A program made the translations under genes and the position numbers. This document shows, one piece after another, positions 43,612-53,118 of a stretch of DNA of 64,000 nt (positions are counted from its first letter, which is position 1; each line of letters starts with the position of its first letter). The notes under the pieces were generated by a model. It ran no database searches. It saw nothing but the letters and a program-made list of their open reading frames with translations, and was not told the origin of the DNA. Origin of the DNA: Spirochaetales bacterium (GTDB taxonomy: Bacteria; Spirochaetota; Spirochaetia; DSM-27196; Alkalispirochaetaceae); the NCBI GenBank assembly GCA_028282545.1, contig JANQHT010000121.1:17954-81953 (forward strand), read 5' to 3'.

Positions 43612-44586
43612 TTATTCCTCAGTATATCCAATGAAAGGCGCCCGCGTCAGGGAACCCCGTTCAACGACAAAGGGACCGCCCGCGAAAGCTTCGGCGAGGC
43701 GGGAAACAAAGAGATCCGGCGGAACGTGAGCCTTGAGGAGGTACTCGTCGCGGACCGAGACGACGGCGTGGGCGATGCCGCGCAGCACCGTCTCGATCAG
43801 CCGGTCGCTCCCGGCCGGCACATCCCCCACGACGGCGACGCGGTAGGAAACTCCCCGCGCAATACTTCCCTCCAGGCGTCGGCGGATCGACTCTTCGAGC
43901 GCGGAATCGTCCAGCAGGCGCCGGAGGGAGTTCAACTGTGCGTCCTCCACGGAGACGCGGCTGAACGTCCATGGACCGTTGGTACGGGTCTGCGCGATCA
44001 CTTCACCGTCTATTCGATCGAAGACGGAAGCGGTCACTCGTACGCGACCGTAGTAGTTCTGAATGCTCGGCTGGGTATGGCCCAGAACCGTCACGGACAG
44101 GTCGTACCCGATTCGTTCGCTTCCCGCCGGCGGCACCTCCAGGAACTCAGCGGATACCAGCGTCTCCACCAGTGACCGTTCGTACGGTCCCGATCCGATC
44201 GCCTCACGGACCACGTTTGACGGATAGAGGGGCACACCGGCGGCGAAGGCGGCGAGCCTACGCCGATCGACCGCAGAGGGCACCGCCGGCGCCGGGGCGC
44301 GCTCCGGGGGGAGCCAACGCGTCACGCGGTCCGGTGGAGTCTCATCTCCGTCCGGTGAAACGGCCGGCGGCGGCGCCTCGTCGTCGTTCTCCGGTCCAGT
44401 TGTGTCCGACAATTCCGCCTGAGTGGAATCGGACGACGCACCGTCGCTTGCGGACCGTTCCGAAGCCGGTTCCGGGGCAGACGGACCCGAAACGCCTTGC
44501 CCCGCCTCAGCGGGAACGGGAGTCGACGTACACGATCCAAGGAGACACAGCGCCAGGAACGCGAGGAGGGTACCCGGGAATCGCAT
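43612..44586 (-). CDS. Lipoprotein of unknown function with Ser/Pro/Asp-rich linker
   Basis: 324 residues. Lipobox LLGSC (Cys19) is followed by a disordered stretch of about 85 residues rich in Ser, Pro, Glu and Asp. A folded part (~105-320) of alternating beta strands follows, ending SLTRAPFIGYTEE. The folded region has two parallel halves (VVREAIGSGPYERSLVETLV and SIARGVSYRVAVVGDVPAG). These resemble the curli-assembly CsgG-type lipoprotein fold only loosely. It lies three bases from both neighbours, in a lipoprotein trio. Confidence 0.7.
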   Translation of the reverse strand: MRFPGTLLAFLALCLLGSCTSTPVPAEAGQGVSGPSAPEPASERSASDGASSDSTQAELSDTTGPENDDEAPPPAVSPDGDETPPDRVTRWLPPERAPAPAVPSAVDRRRLAAFAAGVPLYPSNVVREAIGSGPYERSLVETLVSAEFLEVPPAGSERIGYDLSVTVLGHTQPSIQNYYGRVRVTASVFDRIDGEVIAQTRTNGPWTFSRVSVEDAQLNSLRRLLDDSALEESIRRRLEGSIARGVSYRVAVVGDVPAGSDRLIETVLRGIAHAVVSVRDEYLLKAHVPPDLFVSRLAEAFAGGPFVVERGSLTRAPFIGYTEE

Positions 44587-44588
44587 TC

Positions 44589-46319
44589 CTATTCCGGAAT
44601 GACCTCAACAAGGGCGACGCGCAAGATCGTCACGGTACCGTCGGCATCCTCCGGTGTAACTGAGACAACGCCGCTCGCAACCGGGTAGCCCGCGTCGGTA
44701 GGTTCGACAACTCGTTCGCTGCCGTCGGGGAGAGATTCGGTTACCACCACCGCTACCGGTTCGCCGTTCCTTCCGGCCGCAACGGTCAGAAGAGCGGCGC
44801 CTTTGTCAAACGCTTCCGACTCGATCAGGTACGGTTCGAGCGTCGAGAAGGGAACAAGAGCATCCGCGTGGAGCAGCGCTTCACCGTGTTGTGTCCGCAT
44901 GCGTTCCACGAAGGCGTCGCGTATCTCCCCAAGCGCCTCCTCGTTGGAGGAGCCCCGGATTCCGAACTCGTCCAGGATACCCCGCACCGAACCCAACCCG
45001 CCGAACGTGGTGGTTCCTGAAGCGAGCGACGGTACAAGTTCCACGGCAACGTCTTCCCGGTCGCCCTCGGCGGCAACCTCGTCCGGTAGCGTGGACAGCG
45101 CGAAACGAACCGGTTGGGCCGGGACACCGTCTGATAGGAGCGATACCGAGAGATCGTCGCCCACTCTCTCCACGAAGACCGTCAGGTGCAGTCGCGCGCC
45201 CGCTTCCACGGACAACCGGACGACGCGTTCCTGCGGCGAACCCCCGGGCTCGCCGTACCGAAGGACGATCGACCCGGGATCGCCCACCTGGATTGCAAAC
45301 TCGCTTCCATCGTCCGTAACGCTTCGGAGGAGCCTTTCACCGTCTACCGGCGCAAAAGGAAGAACGACTAGGTCCGCCACGACCGTAGCGTCCGCGTCCG
45401 GGATGAACGTTCGATCCACCGCTATCTCTGCAATGCCGTCGAGGGCGTATCCAAAAACGCCGTTCTCGATCATGACACGGGCGTCCTCGCTTGCCCGCGC
45501 GTCGCCGCCATGCAGCAGGTCCGGTGCGGCGTTTCCGGTGTTGCCGTTGAAATGGAAAAGATCGACGAACTCACCCCGCGGACCCAACTCTCCCGGCCCG
45601 GGGGCGCGCTCACTCGAAACGACCAGGTTGCCCTCGTGAACACGAGGAGCCGCGGCGGTTACGCGTACGCCGGACTCCGGACCGTACGGATAGAGTTCCA
45701 GGCCCAGAACGTAGACACCATCGTCAACGGGAGTAGTGAAGAAAACCGAATCCGCCCCTTCCCGCCAGTACCCTTCAGCGACAACTTCATCACCCACGAT
45801 CCAGCGCGCGAACGGATCGTATTGATCAGATGCCGCCAGTTGCGCCTGAGCAATGGAGAGAGAATCGGGTTCCACGGTTGGCGGGAACACCACGGTTTGC
45901 ACAACGTCAAATTCTCCCGTTACAACGAACAACTGGCGCTCAACCGTTTCGACAATCTCCGTTTCACGACGAACGTGAACGAGGAGCGTGTACACACCGT
46001 CCTCGAGATCGGGCAGTACCGTCACCGGCGTTTCATCGCCGGCCGCAAAGGGCTCTTCAATGGCGGTGGCAAGCACGATTGACCCGCCCGCATCGAAGAG
46101 TTCCATTTCGAGCACCGAGGGGAGGTCAACAGCCTCGGGGTTTTGTACTTCGAGTCCCAGGGGAATCGTCAGCTCCCCGGAGAGAATCGAGCCGTCCGGA
46201 ACGGTCTCAACGCGGTAATTGGTCTCCTCTTCGACCGGACCAAAGATCGACACGTTCTCGCTGCAGGAGAAGAGAAACACGAGGAGAAGAAGCAATGGTG
46301 TGCGTCGCCAACACTTCAC
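44589..46319 (-). CDS. Large lipoprotein with beta-sandwich (LamG/Ig-like) architecture
   Basis: 576 residues when started at the GTG before KCWRRTP; an upstream GTG would add six. Lipobox VFLFSC. Ig-like strands are predicted for ~40-230. A concanavalin/LamG-like jelly roll spans ~245-410 (VDLFHFNGNTGNAAPDLLHG, then GFALDGIAEIAV-type pattern). A C-terminal region with GSVRGILDEFGIRG follows. LamG-like modules bind glycans, but no ligand can be named. A TATACT -10 box (46333-46328) lies eight bases before this GTG, favouring this start and a possible leaderless message. Confidence 0.7.
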   Translation of the reverse strand: MKCWRRTPLLLLLVFLFSCSENVSIFGPVEEETNYRVETVPDGSILSGELTIPLGLEVQNPEAVDLPSVLEMELFDAGGSIVLATAIEEPFAAGDETPVTVLPDLEDGVYTLLVHVRRETEIVETVERQLFVVTGEFDVVQTVVFPPTVEPDSLSIAQAQLAASDQYDPFARWIVGDEVVAEGYWREGADSVFFTTPVDDGVYVLGLELYPYGPESGVRVTAAAPRVHEGNLVVSSERAPGPGELGPRGEFVDLFHFNGNTGNAAPDLLHGGDARASEDARVMIENGVFGYALDGIAEIAVDRTFIPDADATVVADLVVLPFAPVDGERLLRSVTDDGSEFAIQVGDPGSIVLRYGEPGGSPQERVVRLSVEAGARLHLTVFVERVGDDLSVSLLSDGVPAQPVRFALSTLPDEVAAEGDREDVAVELVPSLASGTTTFGGLGSVRGILDEFGIRGSSNEEALGEIRDAFVERMRTQHGEALLHADALVPFSTLEPYLIESEAFDKGAALLTVAAGRNGEPVAVVVTESLPDGSERVVEPTDAGYPVASGVVSVTPEDADGTVTILRVALVEVIPE

Positions 46320-46341
46320 CAATGATAAGTATAACACAATG

Positions 46342-47085
46342 TTACGTTGGCTGTTTGTTCCGGCGGCGAATCCGCACTTCGTCGACCACGGCGTTCCCGG
46401 TCAGATCGAGGAGATGCGCCACTTCGCGCGCGACCTCCGCGGGCTGGATCAGATCGGCCGTGTCGATATCGGGCCGCGTTCGGCGCACCAGGTCGGTGGC
46501 GACCCCGCCCGGGAGCACACTGTGTACGATCACACCTTGCGCCGCGACCTCTTTCGCGAGTACCCGCGAAAAGCCGTAGAGCGCGTGTTTGCTTGCGGTA
46601 TACGCCGCCTGGTGTACGTACGCGGCGGTACTGACCACGGAACCCATCATGACGACTCGTCCCGGCGGATCACCCCCGGCGAGGAGCGGAACGAGATCGC
46701 GGCACAGGAGAAAGGGCGCACGCACGTTGATGCGGAAGGTATCGTCCCACTCTTCCACGGTGGTTTCCACGACCGGTGCGTTCACGGCCACCCCGGCGTT
46801 GAGGACGACGGCACCCAGGGACGAATTGTGCTCCTTCACCACACGGGTGACCGTGTCGACAACGTGCAGTAGCTCCTCGTCCGATCGAAGATCAACCGGG
46901 ACCAGGGTGTGCATATCGCGGTTCGTGAGCGACGCGCGTACGTCTTCGAGGTCCGATGTGGAGCGGCTCGCAAGGACCAGGCGCGCGCCGCGTTCATCCA
47001 GCACGGCCGCGATCGCCGCGCCGATTCCGCGACTGGCTCCGGTTACGAGGACGGTTCTACCGGTTAGCCACGTTTCTCGTGCCAT
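46342..47085 (-). CDS. Short-chain dehydrogenase/reductase
   Basis: 247 residues. Classical SDR: cofactor loop VTGASRGIGAAIA, NAG motif LNAGVAVNA, and the catalytic triad Ser (GSVVS), Tyr and Lys (YTASKHA). ASRS after the second strand, with Arg, suggests NADPH. The substrate is unknown. The MARETW start lies within the end of pepT (22-base overlap), so the two are coupled. Confidence 0.9.
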   Translation of the reverse strand: MARETWLTGRTVLVTGASRGIGAAIAAVLDERGARLVLASRSTSDLEDVRASLTNRDMHTLVPVDLRSDEELLHVVDTVTRVVKEHNSSLGAVVLNAGVAVNAPVVETTVEEWDDTFRINVRAPFLLCRDLVPLLAGGDPPGRVVMMGSVVSTAAYVHQAAYTASKHALYGFSRVLAKEVAAQGVIVHSVLPGGVATDLVRRTRPDIDTADLIQPAEVAREVAHLLDLTGNAVVDEVRIRRRNKQPT

Positions 47086-48320
47086 AACAACACCACGTTC
47101 AGGATCGTCTGGACGGCTTTCACCATGGATCCCACCGGAATCCACTCGAATCGACCGTGAAAGTTCATTCCCCCTGTGAAGACGTTCGGCGTCGGCAGGC
47201 CCATCTCGGTAAGACGGGCCCCGTCGGTGCCGCCCCGTATCGGTTCCATTACCGGATCAACACCGCTTCGCTCCACCGCTTCCGTAAGCAATGCCATGAT
47301 CTCCGGGCTCTTCGAAAGGGCCTCCGCCATATTGGTGTACTGTTTTTCCGAGGCAACCGATACGCGGCATCGGGGATAGGCGGCTTCCATTGTGGCGCCC
47401 AGCGTCTCGAGAAACTTCACACGCCGCAGCACTTCCTCGTGGTCGAAGTCGCGGACGATCAGGACGATGTTCACCCCGCCGGAACTGCCGGATATTTCGA
47501 CAGGACAGTAGAAACCGTCCCGACCGTCGGTAGCTTCGGGGCTTTCGGACTGTGGTATCATCGAAAGGAAGCGGCCTGCGATCGAGACGGCGTTGGCCAT
47601 CTTGTTCTTGGCGCTCCCCGGGTGGATTACGTAGCCGTCGATCGAGACCGTTACCTGGTAGGCGGTGAAACACTCCGCTTCGATGCTGCCTTCGATTCCT
47701 CCATCCATGGTAAAGGCCACGTTCGAGTGCAGTGCGTCGATATCCAGACCATCCACGCCGCGCCCAATCTCTTCATCGGGAGTAAAAACGATCTCTATCT
47801 CGCCGTGTTCGATTTCCGGATGGGCAATGAGCAGGCTCGCGGCCGTCATGATCTCCGCGACCCCGGCCTTGTCGTCGGCGCCGAGCAGCGTGGATCCGTC
47901 GGTCGTCACGATGGTGTCGCCGACGAACCGTCGAAGCGTGGGGTATTCCTCGGGATCGAGCGAGTAACCGTGGCCGATATCGAGAACACCACCGTCGTAG
48001 TTGTCCCAAACCCTGGGGGAAACGTTCTCCCCGGTCAGGTCCGGCGCGGTATCCACGTGGGCAAGAAACAGGAGGGGTTCCGTAGTGCTTCCCGTCGTCG
48101 CGGGCAGCCGGGCGATAACGTAGCACGTATCGGTGACGGTGACGTCTTCGATACCCATGGCCGTGAGTTCATCCCCGAGCATGCGCGCCAGATCAAACTG
48201 CCGCTCCGAGGACGGCATCGTATCGGAGTGGCGATCACTGGTAGTGTACACGCGTACGTAGCGAAGAAACCGGTCCAACACGTCCCGGCGGAGGTCTTCG
48301 TTCAAACTGGCGATGTCCAT
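47064..48320 (-). CDS. pepT: Peptidase T (tripeptide aminopeptidase)
   Basis: 418 residues, the usual length. M20 zinc ligands and catalytic residues are evident in LAHVDTAPD, GADDKAGVAEI, FTPDEEIGRGVDG, FTMDGG and the C-terminal FTGGMNFHGRFEW. PepT removes N-terminal residues from tripeptides in the cytosol. The MDIASL start is used; a long in-frame extension upstream is antisense to the DUF2156 gene and is rejected. It is first gene of a long operon down to rsmG. Confidence 0.95.
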   Translation of the reverse strand: MDIASLNEDLRRDVLDRFLRYVRVYTTSDRHSDTMPSSERQFDLARMLGDELTAMGIEDVTVTDTCYVIARLPATTGSTTEPLLFLAHVDTAPDLTGENVSPRVWDNYDGGVLDIGHGYSLDPEEYPTLRRFVGDTIVTTDGSTLLGADDKAGVAEIMTAASLLIAHPEIEHGEIEIVFTPDEEIGRGVDGLDIDALHSNVAFTMDGGIEGSIEAECFTAYQVTVSIDGYVIHPGSAKNKMANAVSIAGRFLSMIPQSESPEATDGRDGFYCPVEISGSSGGVNIVLIVRDFDHEEVLRRVKFLETLGATMEAAYPRCRVSVASEKQYTNMAEALSKSPEIMALLTEAVERSGVDPVMEPIRGGTDGARLTEMGLPTPNVFTGGMNFHGRFEWIPVGSMVKAVQTILNVVLLWHEKRG

Positions 48321-48341
48321 AATGGCCAATGATAGGCGCGT

Positions 48342-48371
48342 TTGCTTCCCGGAAGCAACATCCCGTATATT
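48342..48371 (+). promoter_or_regulatory. Promoter predicting a leaderless mRNA for the DUF2156 gene
   Basis: TTGCTT, 18-base spacer, TATATT, then six bases to the ATG at 48378. No ribosome-binding sequence fits between -10 box and start codon. Confidence 0.45.
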
Positions 48372-48377
48372 GGGCGC

Positions 48378-49262
48378 ATGGGAATACCGCTTTTTCCCGA
48401 ATGGGCGCCGATTACAATCGACATGCGCTCGGAACTCCACCCGGGTATGTCCCTGCTCCCCGACGGCGTATCCGAGTTCACCTTTGCAGGGTTGTACCTC
48501 TTCCGGAGAACGTACAACTACCACGTGTCGTACCTCCCGGGGGACAAGCTCGCGATTTCGGGACACAAAGAGGGGAAGCGGTTCTTTATGGTCCCTTGCG
48601 GGTTGCCAGACGACAGGGCGCTGTGGCCCGCCCTCTTCGAACATCACGACTATCTCAAGGGCATGCCCGAATCGTACGCCGACTCGCAGCGAGTCGACCT
48701 CGAGCGGGCGGGCTACGTCATCGAGGAGGATCGTGACAACTTCGATTACCTCTACCTGCGAAAGGACCTCGCACAGCTTGCCGGCAAGCAGTACCACAAG
48801 AAACGCAACCACGTGAACGCCTTTGTCAACACCTACAATTTCGACGAGTCGCCGCTCACCGGCCGGAACATTGACGGTGCCGTGTCGGTACTCGAGCACT
48901 GGCACAAATCGAGAGAGGAGGACGTTGACGACTTTGAGGCCGCCCGGGAAGCGCTCGAATTGTGGCACGTCCTCGATCTCAAAGGCTACCTCGTCCGCGT
49001 GGACGGCACGCCGGCCGCGTACACCCTGGGCGAATCGATCGCAAAGGGGCGGACATTCGTCGTACACTTCGAAAAGGCGGTGGACGGCTACCGCGGCATC
49101 TACCAGTACATCAACAAGGCGTTTGCCTCCACCCTTCCCAGACACTTCACGAACATCAACCGCGAGCAGGATCTCGGGAACGAGGGGTTGCGACAGGCGA
49201 AAATGACGTACCGACCCTCAGGGTTCGTCAAGAAGTACCGCGTCTACCGCGAGAACGGATAG
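48378..49262 (+). CDS. DUF2156 (phosphatidylglycerol lysyltransferase C-terminal-like) GNAT-fold protein
   Basis: 294 residues. The domain family is indicated by YLPGDKLAISGHKEGKRFF, DFDYLYLRKDL-like NFDYLYLRKDLAQLAGKQYH, KKRNHVNAF and the terminal NREQDLGNEGLRQAKMTYRP. The double GNAT fold transfers aminoacyl groups from tRNA in MprF relatives. Here there is no membrane part, so a soluble acyl- or aminoacyl-transferase is likely. It lies seven bases before glnE on the same transcript and is divergent from pepT. Confidence 0.85.
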   Translation: MGIPLFPEWAPITIDMRSELHPGMSLLPDGVSEFTFAGLYLFRRTYNYHVSYLPGDKLAISGHKEGKRFFMVPCGLPDDRALWPALFEHHDYLKGMPESYADSQRVDLERAGYVIEEDRDNFDYLYLRKDLAQLAGKQYHKKRNHVNAFVNTYNFDESPLTGRNIDGAVSVLEHWHKSREEDVDDFEAAREALELWHVLDLKGYLVRVDGTPAAYTLGESIAKGRTFVVHFEKAVDGYRGIYQYINKAFASTLPRHFTNINREQDLGNEGLRQAKMTYRPSGFVKKYRVYRENG

Positions 49263-49269
49263 AAACGCG

Positions 49270-52200
49270 ATGGAGCGTGACGCTGTCATCACAGGCCTGC
49301 CGCCGCGCTACTTCGAAACGTACACGGCCGAGCAGATAGACCGTCACGCGGAGGCGGCCCGCGCCCTTTCGGAAGAGACGCCGCTCCTGGTGCTCCCCGG
49401 TGAACGGCAGGGCAGCCGCGTGGGCGTCACGATCTGCGGGTACGACCGGCCCGGCTTCTTCAGTATCTGCTCAGGCGTGTTGGGTGCGGTTGGGTTCAAT
49501 ATCGTCGAAGGCCACGTGTTCACCGCCGCCTCCGGTGTGGCGATCGACACTTTTGTCGGCGACGCGGTCGTTGCCGACTACGATGCGTGGATTCGCTCGC
49601 TCCAGGATCAGATCGTTACGATCCTCGGAAGCGACGACCCCTCCCAGGCGGTCATCGAACTGGTGGCTCGTTCCATGGACCCCGGCGCACAATCGGGGGC
49701 GCTTCTCCCGATCCAGATCGACATCTCCCAGGACGACGGCACCGCCCTTACGGTCGAGTCGCAGGATACGCCGTTTTTTCTCTTTTCGCTCTCCACGGCG
49801 TTGAGCTTCAACGGCGTTATCATCGATCGCGTTGAAATCGAAACGCGGGGGAAGGCGATATCGGATCGCTTCTGGATTACCGATCCGCGGGGCGACTCGA
49901 TCACCGCCACCGCCAAGCTGGACCAGATTCGCCTGGCGGTGGTGCTGACCAAGGAGTTCACCAACGCCCTCCCGCAGGCGGCAGATCCGCCGGCGGCGTT
50001 CGCCCGCTTCGAAGAGCTGACGCGTATGGTCTCCGGCGCGGCGGCGGGCGAACAGATCATGGAACTGCTCGCCGATCCCGGCCGAATGGGGGAACTGGCG
50101 CGTTTGCTCGGCGCGAGCACGTTTCTCTGGGAGGACTTCATCCGCCTCCAGTACGAGAACCTGCTTCCGGTGCTCAAGTACGACAACCAGCACCAACTGC
50201 TCAGTACACCGGGAGAGGAGCTGGCGGGCCGTCTACACGCTTCCGTGGCCGCCGCCAACGACTTTGCCGGCAAGGTGGCCGCGCTCAACGCCTTCAAGGA
50301 CCACGAGGCGTACCGTATCGATGCCGATCACATCCTGCGCCGAAACAGCGACTTCTTCTTCCTCAGCCATCGCCTCACGCGGCTGGCGGAACTCGTTGTT
50401 GACGCCGCATTTACACTGGCGGAAGAGGAGTTGCGCCGTGATTTCGGCACGCCGCGCACCGCCGCGGGGCTGCCGGCGGAGTACGCGGTCTTCGGCCTGG
50501 GGAAACTGGGTGGGAGCGCCCTGGGGTACGCTTCGGACCTGGAGATCCTTTTTGTGTACAGCGATCAGGGCGAAACGGACGGCGCCGAACGGCACATTCA
50601 GAACCGCGAGTATTTCGAGCGCCTGGTACGGTCCGCGTCGCAGATCATCGAAGCAAAGCGGGAAGGGATCTTCCGCGTGGACCTCAGGCTGCGCCCCTTC
50701 GGCAAAGACGGTCCTGAGGCGGTCCACCTCGATTCATTCGTATCGTATTTCGGTTCGGGCGGCAAAGCGCACGCCGTTGAGCGTCTCGCGTTGACGAGGC
50801 TCCGGGCGATTGCCGGCAGCACCAAGCTGGGAGAACAGGTGACGGCGATCCGGGACCAGATCGTCTACGGCCCCATAGATGTGGCGGAGATACGCGAAAT
50901 GCGTCTTCGCCAGATTCACGAAAAGACGACGCCGGGCAGGGTGAACGCCAAGTTCAGCGCCGGTGCGCTGGTAGATCTCGAGTACAACGTTCAGTTGCTG
51001 CAGGTACAGCACGGGGGGACGAACCCCGCCCTGCGGAACCCCGGTATTCACGCCACGCTACGGGCACTTTCGGAGGCGGGAACGATCGACCGGGAGGAAG
51101 CGGATCGAATGGTGGCCGCCTACCGCTTCCTGCGCAACCTTATCAACGGGCTCCGCATGCTGCGCGGAAACGCGAACGACCTCTTTCTGCCCGAGTTCAA
51201 GACCCCCGAGTTTGTACACCTGGCACGACGGATGGGATACGCCGACGCCCAGACACTTTCGGCGGAAGAGCAGTTGCGCGTCGATTTCGAGATTCATACG
51301 GCGATGGTACGCACCTTTGTGGAACGCCACCTTGGTGATGAGTCGGTTGCTCGAACCTCCGCGGGCAACCCGGCGGACCTCGTTCTCTCGCAAGCGGTCG
51401 GCGAGGAGTGGAGTGCCTCTTTGCTCGGAGACGTAGGATTCCACGAGCCGGACCGAGGCGTCCAGAACCTGCGCCGGTTGGCCGGCGGTGAAGCGGCGCG
51501 ATTCGCACGATTGATCGTGGTTGCCTGGGATTACCTGCAGCGAACAAGCGATCCGGACATGGCCGTCAACAACTGGGAGCGGTTTGCGGCGCAATTAGAG
51601 GATCGGGCGGCGCACTTCGACGAGTTGCTTGCCCAGCCGCGAAAAATCGAAGTGCTCTTGACGATCTTCTCGGGAAGTCAGTTCCTGGCGGACACGCTTA
51701 TCAGGACGCCCCGGTTCCTCTCCTGGATAACGGACCCCGACGTTATCGCCCGGCCGCGGTTCCATCGCGTCCTGGTTCAGGAACTGACCAAAGAACTTCG
51801 GCAGGCCGGTGACCGGTCGGATCGCCTCAACCGCCTGCGACGTTTCCGGAAACGGGAGATACTTCGAATCGGAGCGCGGGATATCTGTCTGGCCGGCGAT
51901 TTCACCGAGACCATCACGGAAATCTCGGCCCTTGCCCGGGCGTCGATCGATGCCGTCGCCGAGACGGGACCGCTGGACGGGACGGCCGGGAAGATGGCGA
52001 TCCTCGCCTTCGGCAAACTGGGCGGCGGCGAATTGAACTACAGTTCCGATATCGACCTGCTTGCGGTGTATCGGGGGAACTCCTCCGAGGAGGATGCGTA
52101 CGGTCGCGCCTTCCGGGCCGTTGTACGGGACCTTTCAGACTTCTCCGAGGAGGGGCGAGCCTACCGCGTCGATTTGCGGCTTCGCCCCTACGGTGACGCG

Positions 52201-52833
52201 GGGCGCCTCGTCTACGCGCTGCCCACGGCACTCGCCTACTACGAGCGGGAAGCGGAACTGTGGGAGCTGCAGGCGCTCCTGAAACTCTCCCCCGTGGCGG
52301 GCGATCTGGACGTTGCAGCGGAATTCACGAACGGCCTGCGCGCTATTTTTGCGGCGCGCTTGGCAAAGGCCGATCGATCCCAGATCGTCGCCACCGTTCG
52401 GCACCTCCGGCAGCGGGCGGTCTCGGAACACCGGGCCGAAGAAACGGGAGACATCAAGAACGGTGAGGGTGGGATTCGGGACATCGAGTTCCTCGTCCAG
52501 GCGGAACAGATGATGCATCATCACCTCTTCCCCGAACTCTTTACCGGGAGCACGCTGGTTGGAATCGAAAAGCTCGAAGAGGTCGGGATATTCGACATGC
52601 GCACGGCAAGCGAATTGCGGCGGGACTACGTGTTTCTCCGGCGCATAGAGCACTTTCTGCAGGTCTACGGCGACCGGCAGCTCCACGCGATCCCTAGAGA
52701 ACCGCGGGAGCTGGCCAAGTTAAGCGCGGTCGTTCTGGGACCGAACGAATCCGCTGAATCCCTGGCTATGGTCCTTTCGGAAACACTCACCAGGGTGCGG
52801 GCGTACTACGAATCGTTTCTCACCATCTCCTAG
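49270..52833 (+). CDS. glnE: Glutamine synthetase adenylyltransferase/deadenylylase with N-terminal ACT-like domains
   Basis: 1187 residues, about 240 longer than typical GlnE. Residues ~40-230 add two ACT-like segments (VGVTICGYDRPGFFSICSGV; FFLFSLSTALSFNGVIIDRV), a feature normally associated with GlnD. Two nucleotidyltransferase cores follow. GLGKLGGSALGYASDLEILF (~409) has Glu in place of the second metal Asp. AFGKLGGGELNYSSDIDLLA (~912) is canonical. Each is followed by a GlnD/GlnE-type helical domain. It would adenylylate or de-adenylylate GlnA, encoded 5 kb away. The ACT parts may sense an amino acid. Confidence 0.9.
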   Translation: MERDAVITGLPPRYFETYTAEQIDRHAEAARALSEETPLLVLPGERQGSRVGVTICGYDRPGFFSICSGVLGAVGFNIVEGHVFTAASGVAIDTFVGDAVVADYDAWIRSLQDQIVTILGSDDPSQAVIELVARSMDPGAQSGALLPIQIDISQDDGTALTVESQDTPFFLFSLSTALSFNGVIIDRVEIETRGKAISDRFWITDPRGDSITATAKLDQIRLAVVLTKEFTNALPQAADPPAAFARFEELTRMVSGAAAGEQIMELLADPGRMGELARLLGASTFLWEDFIRLQYENLLPVLKYDNQHQLLSTPGEELAGRLHASVAAANDFAGKVAALNAFKDHEAYRIDADHILRRNSDFFFLSHRLTRLAELVVDAAFTLAEEELRRDFGTPRTAAGLPAEYAVFGLGKLGGSALGYASDLEILFVYSDQGETDGAERHIQNREYFERLVRSASQIIEAKREGIFRVDLRLRPFGKDGPEAVHLDSFVSYFGSGGKAHAVERLALTRLRAIAGSTKLGEQVTAIRDQIVYGPIDVAEIREMRLRQIHEKTTPGRVNAKFSAGALVDLEYNVQLLQVQHGGTNPALRNPGIHATLRALSEAGTIDREEADRMVAAYRFLRNLINGLRMLRGNANDLFLPEFKTPEFVHLARRMGYADAQTLSAEEQLRVDFEIHTAMVRTFVERHLGDESVARTSAGNPADLVLSQAVGEEWSASLLGDVGFHEPDRGVQNLRRLAGGEAARFARLIVVAWDYLQRTSDPDMAVNNWERFAAQLEDRAAHFDELLAQPRKIEVLLTIFSGSQFLADTLIRTPRFLSWITDPDVIARPRFHRVLVQELTKELRQAGDRSDRLNRLRRFRKREILRIGARDICLAGDFTETITEISALARASIDAVAETGPLDGTAGKMAILAFGKLGGGELNYSSDIDLLAVYRGNSSEEDAYGRAFRAVVRDLSDFSEEGRAYRVDLRLRPYGDAGRLVYALPTALAYYEREAELWELQALLKLSPVAGDLDVAAEFTNGLRAIFAARLAKADRSQIVATVRHLRQRAVSEHRAEETGDIKNGEGGIRDIEFLVQAEQMMHHHLFPELFTGSTLVGIEKLEEVGIFDMRTASELRRDYVFLRRIEHFLQVYGDRQLHAIPREPRELAKLSAVVLGPNESAESLAMVLSETLTRVRAYYESFLTIS

Positions 52834-52940
52834 CACCACCTCCTACTCTGCAGGCCGCTGAAAAATCGGGGAGACGGGCAAAGCGCATTGTGCCGCCGTG
52901 GTCCGGGTATTCGACATACACGTGTTTATCTTAAGAGCAC

Positions 52941-53070
52941 AGAGACATTTTTATTGCACTAAATATATTAATAAATAGATTTTTTATGATTTATTTATAC
53001 AACAAATCATTGTTTAACCAACAGTAATAATAAAATTTTCTATTGCGTTTTTATTGCAATAACGGTAACA
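52941..53070. promoter_or_regulatory. Very AT-rich control region with repeated TTTTTATTGCA box
   Basis: Counting by eye, 22 of 120 bases at 52941-53060 are G or C, against about 60% around it. TTTTTATTGCA occurs at 52948-52958 and again at 53048-53058, exactly 100 bases apart. The second is part of the perfect 12-bp palindrome TTATTGCAATAA (53051-53062). The region precedes the rhodanese gene, whose ribosome site is AGGGGGAAG. The whole 285-base gap after glnE holds no gene. Confidence 0.55.
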
Positions 53071-53118
53071 TTATTTTCAATATATAGCTGAATAGTATTT
53101 TCTCAAGGGGGAAGTCCG

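Noticed and set aside
42808..44175. 455-aa open frame on the plus strand
   Set aside because: It spans the complement of two lipoprotein genes with good lipoboxes, and its composition is Arg/Gly/His biased.
48321..49145. N-terminal extension of pepT
   Set aside because: Peptidase T starts at MDIASL with normal length; the extra 275 codons are the complement of the DUF2156 gene.
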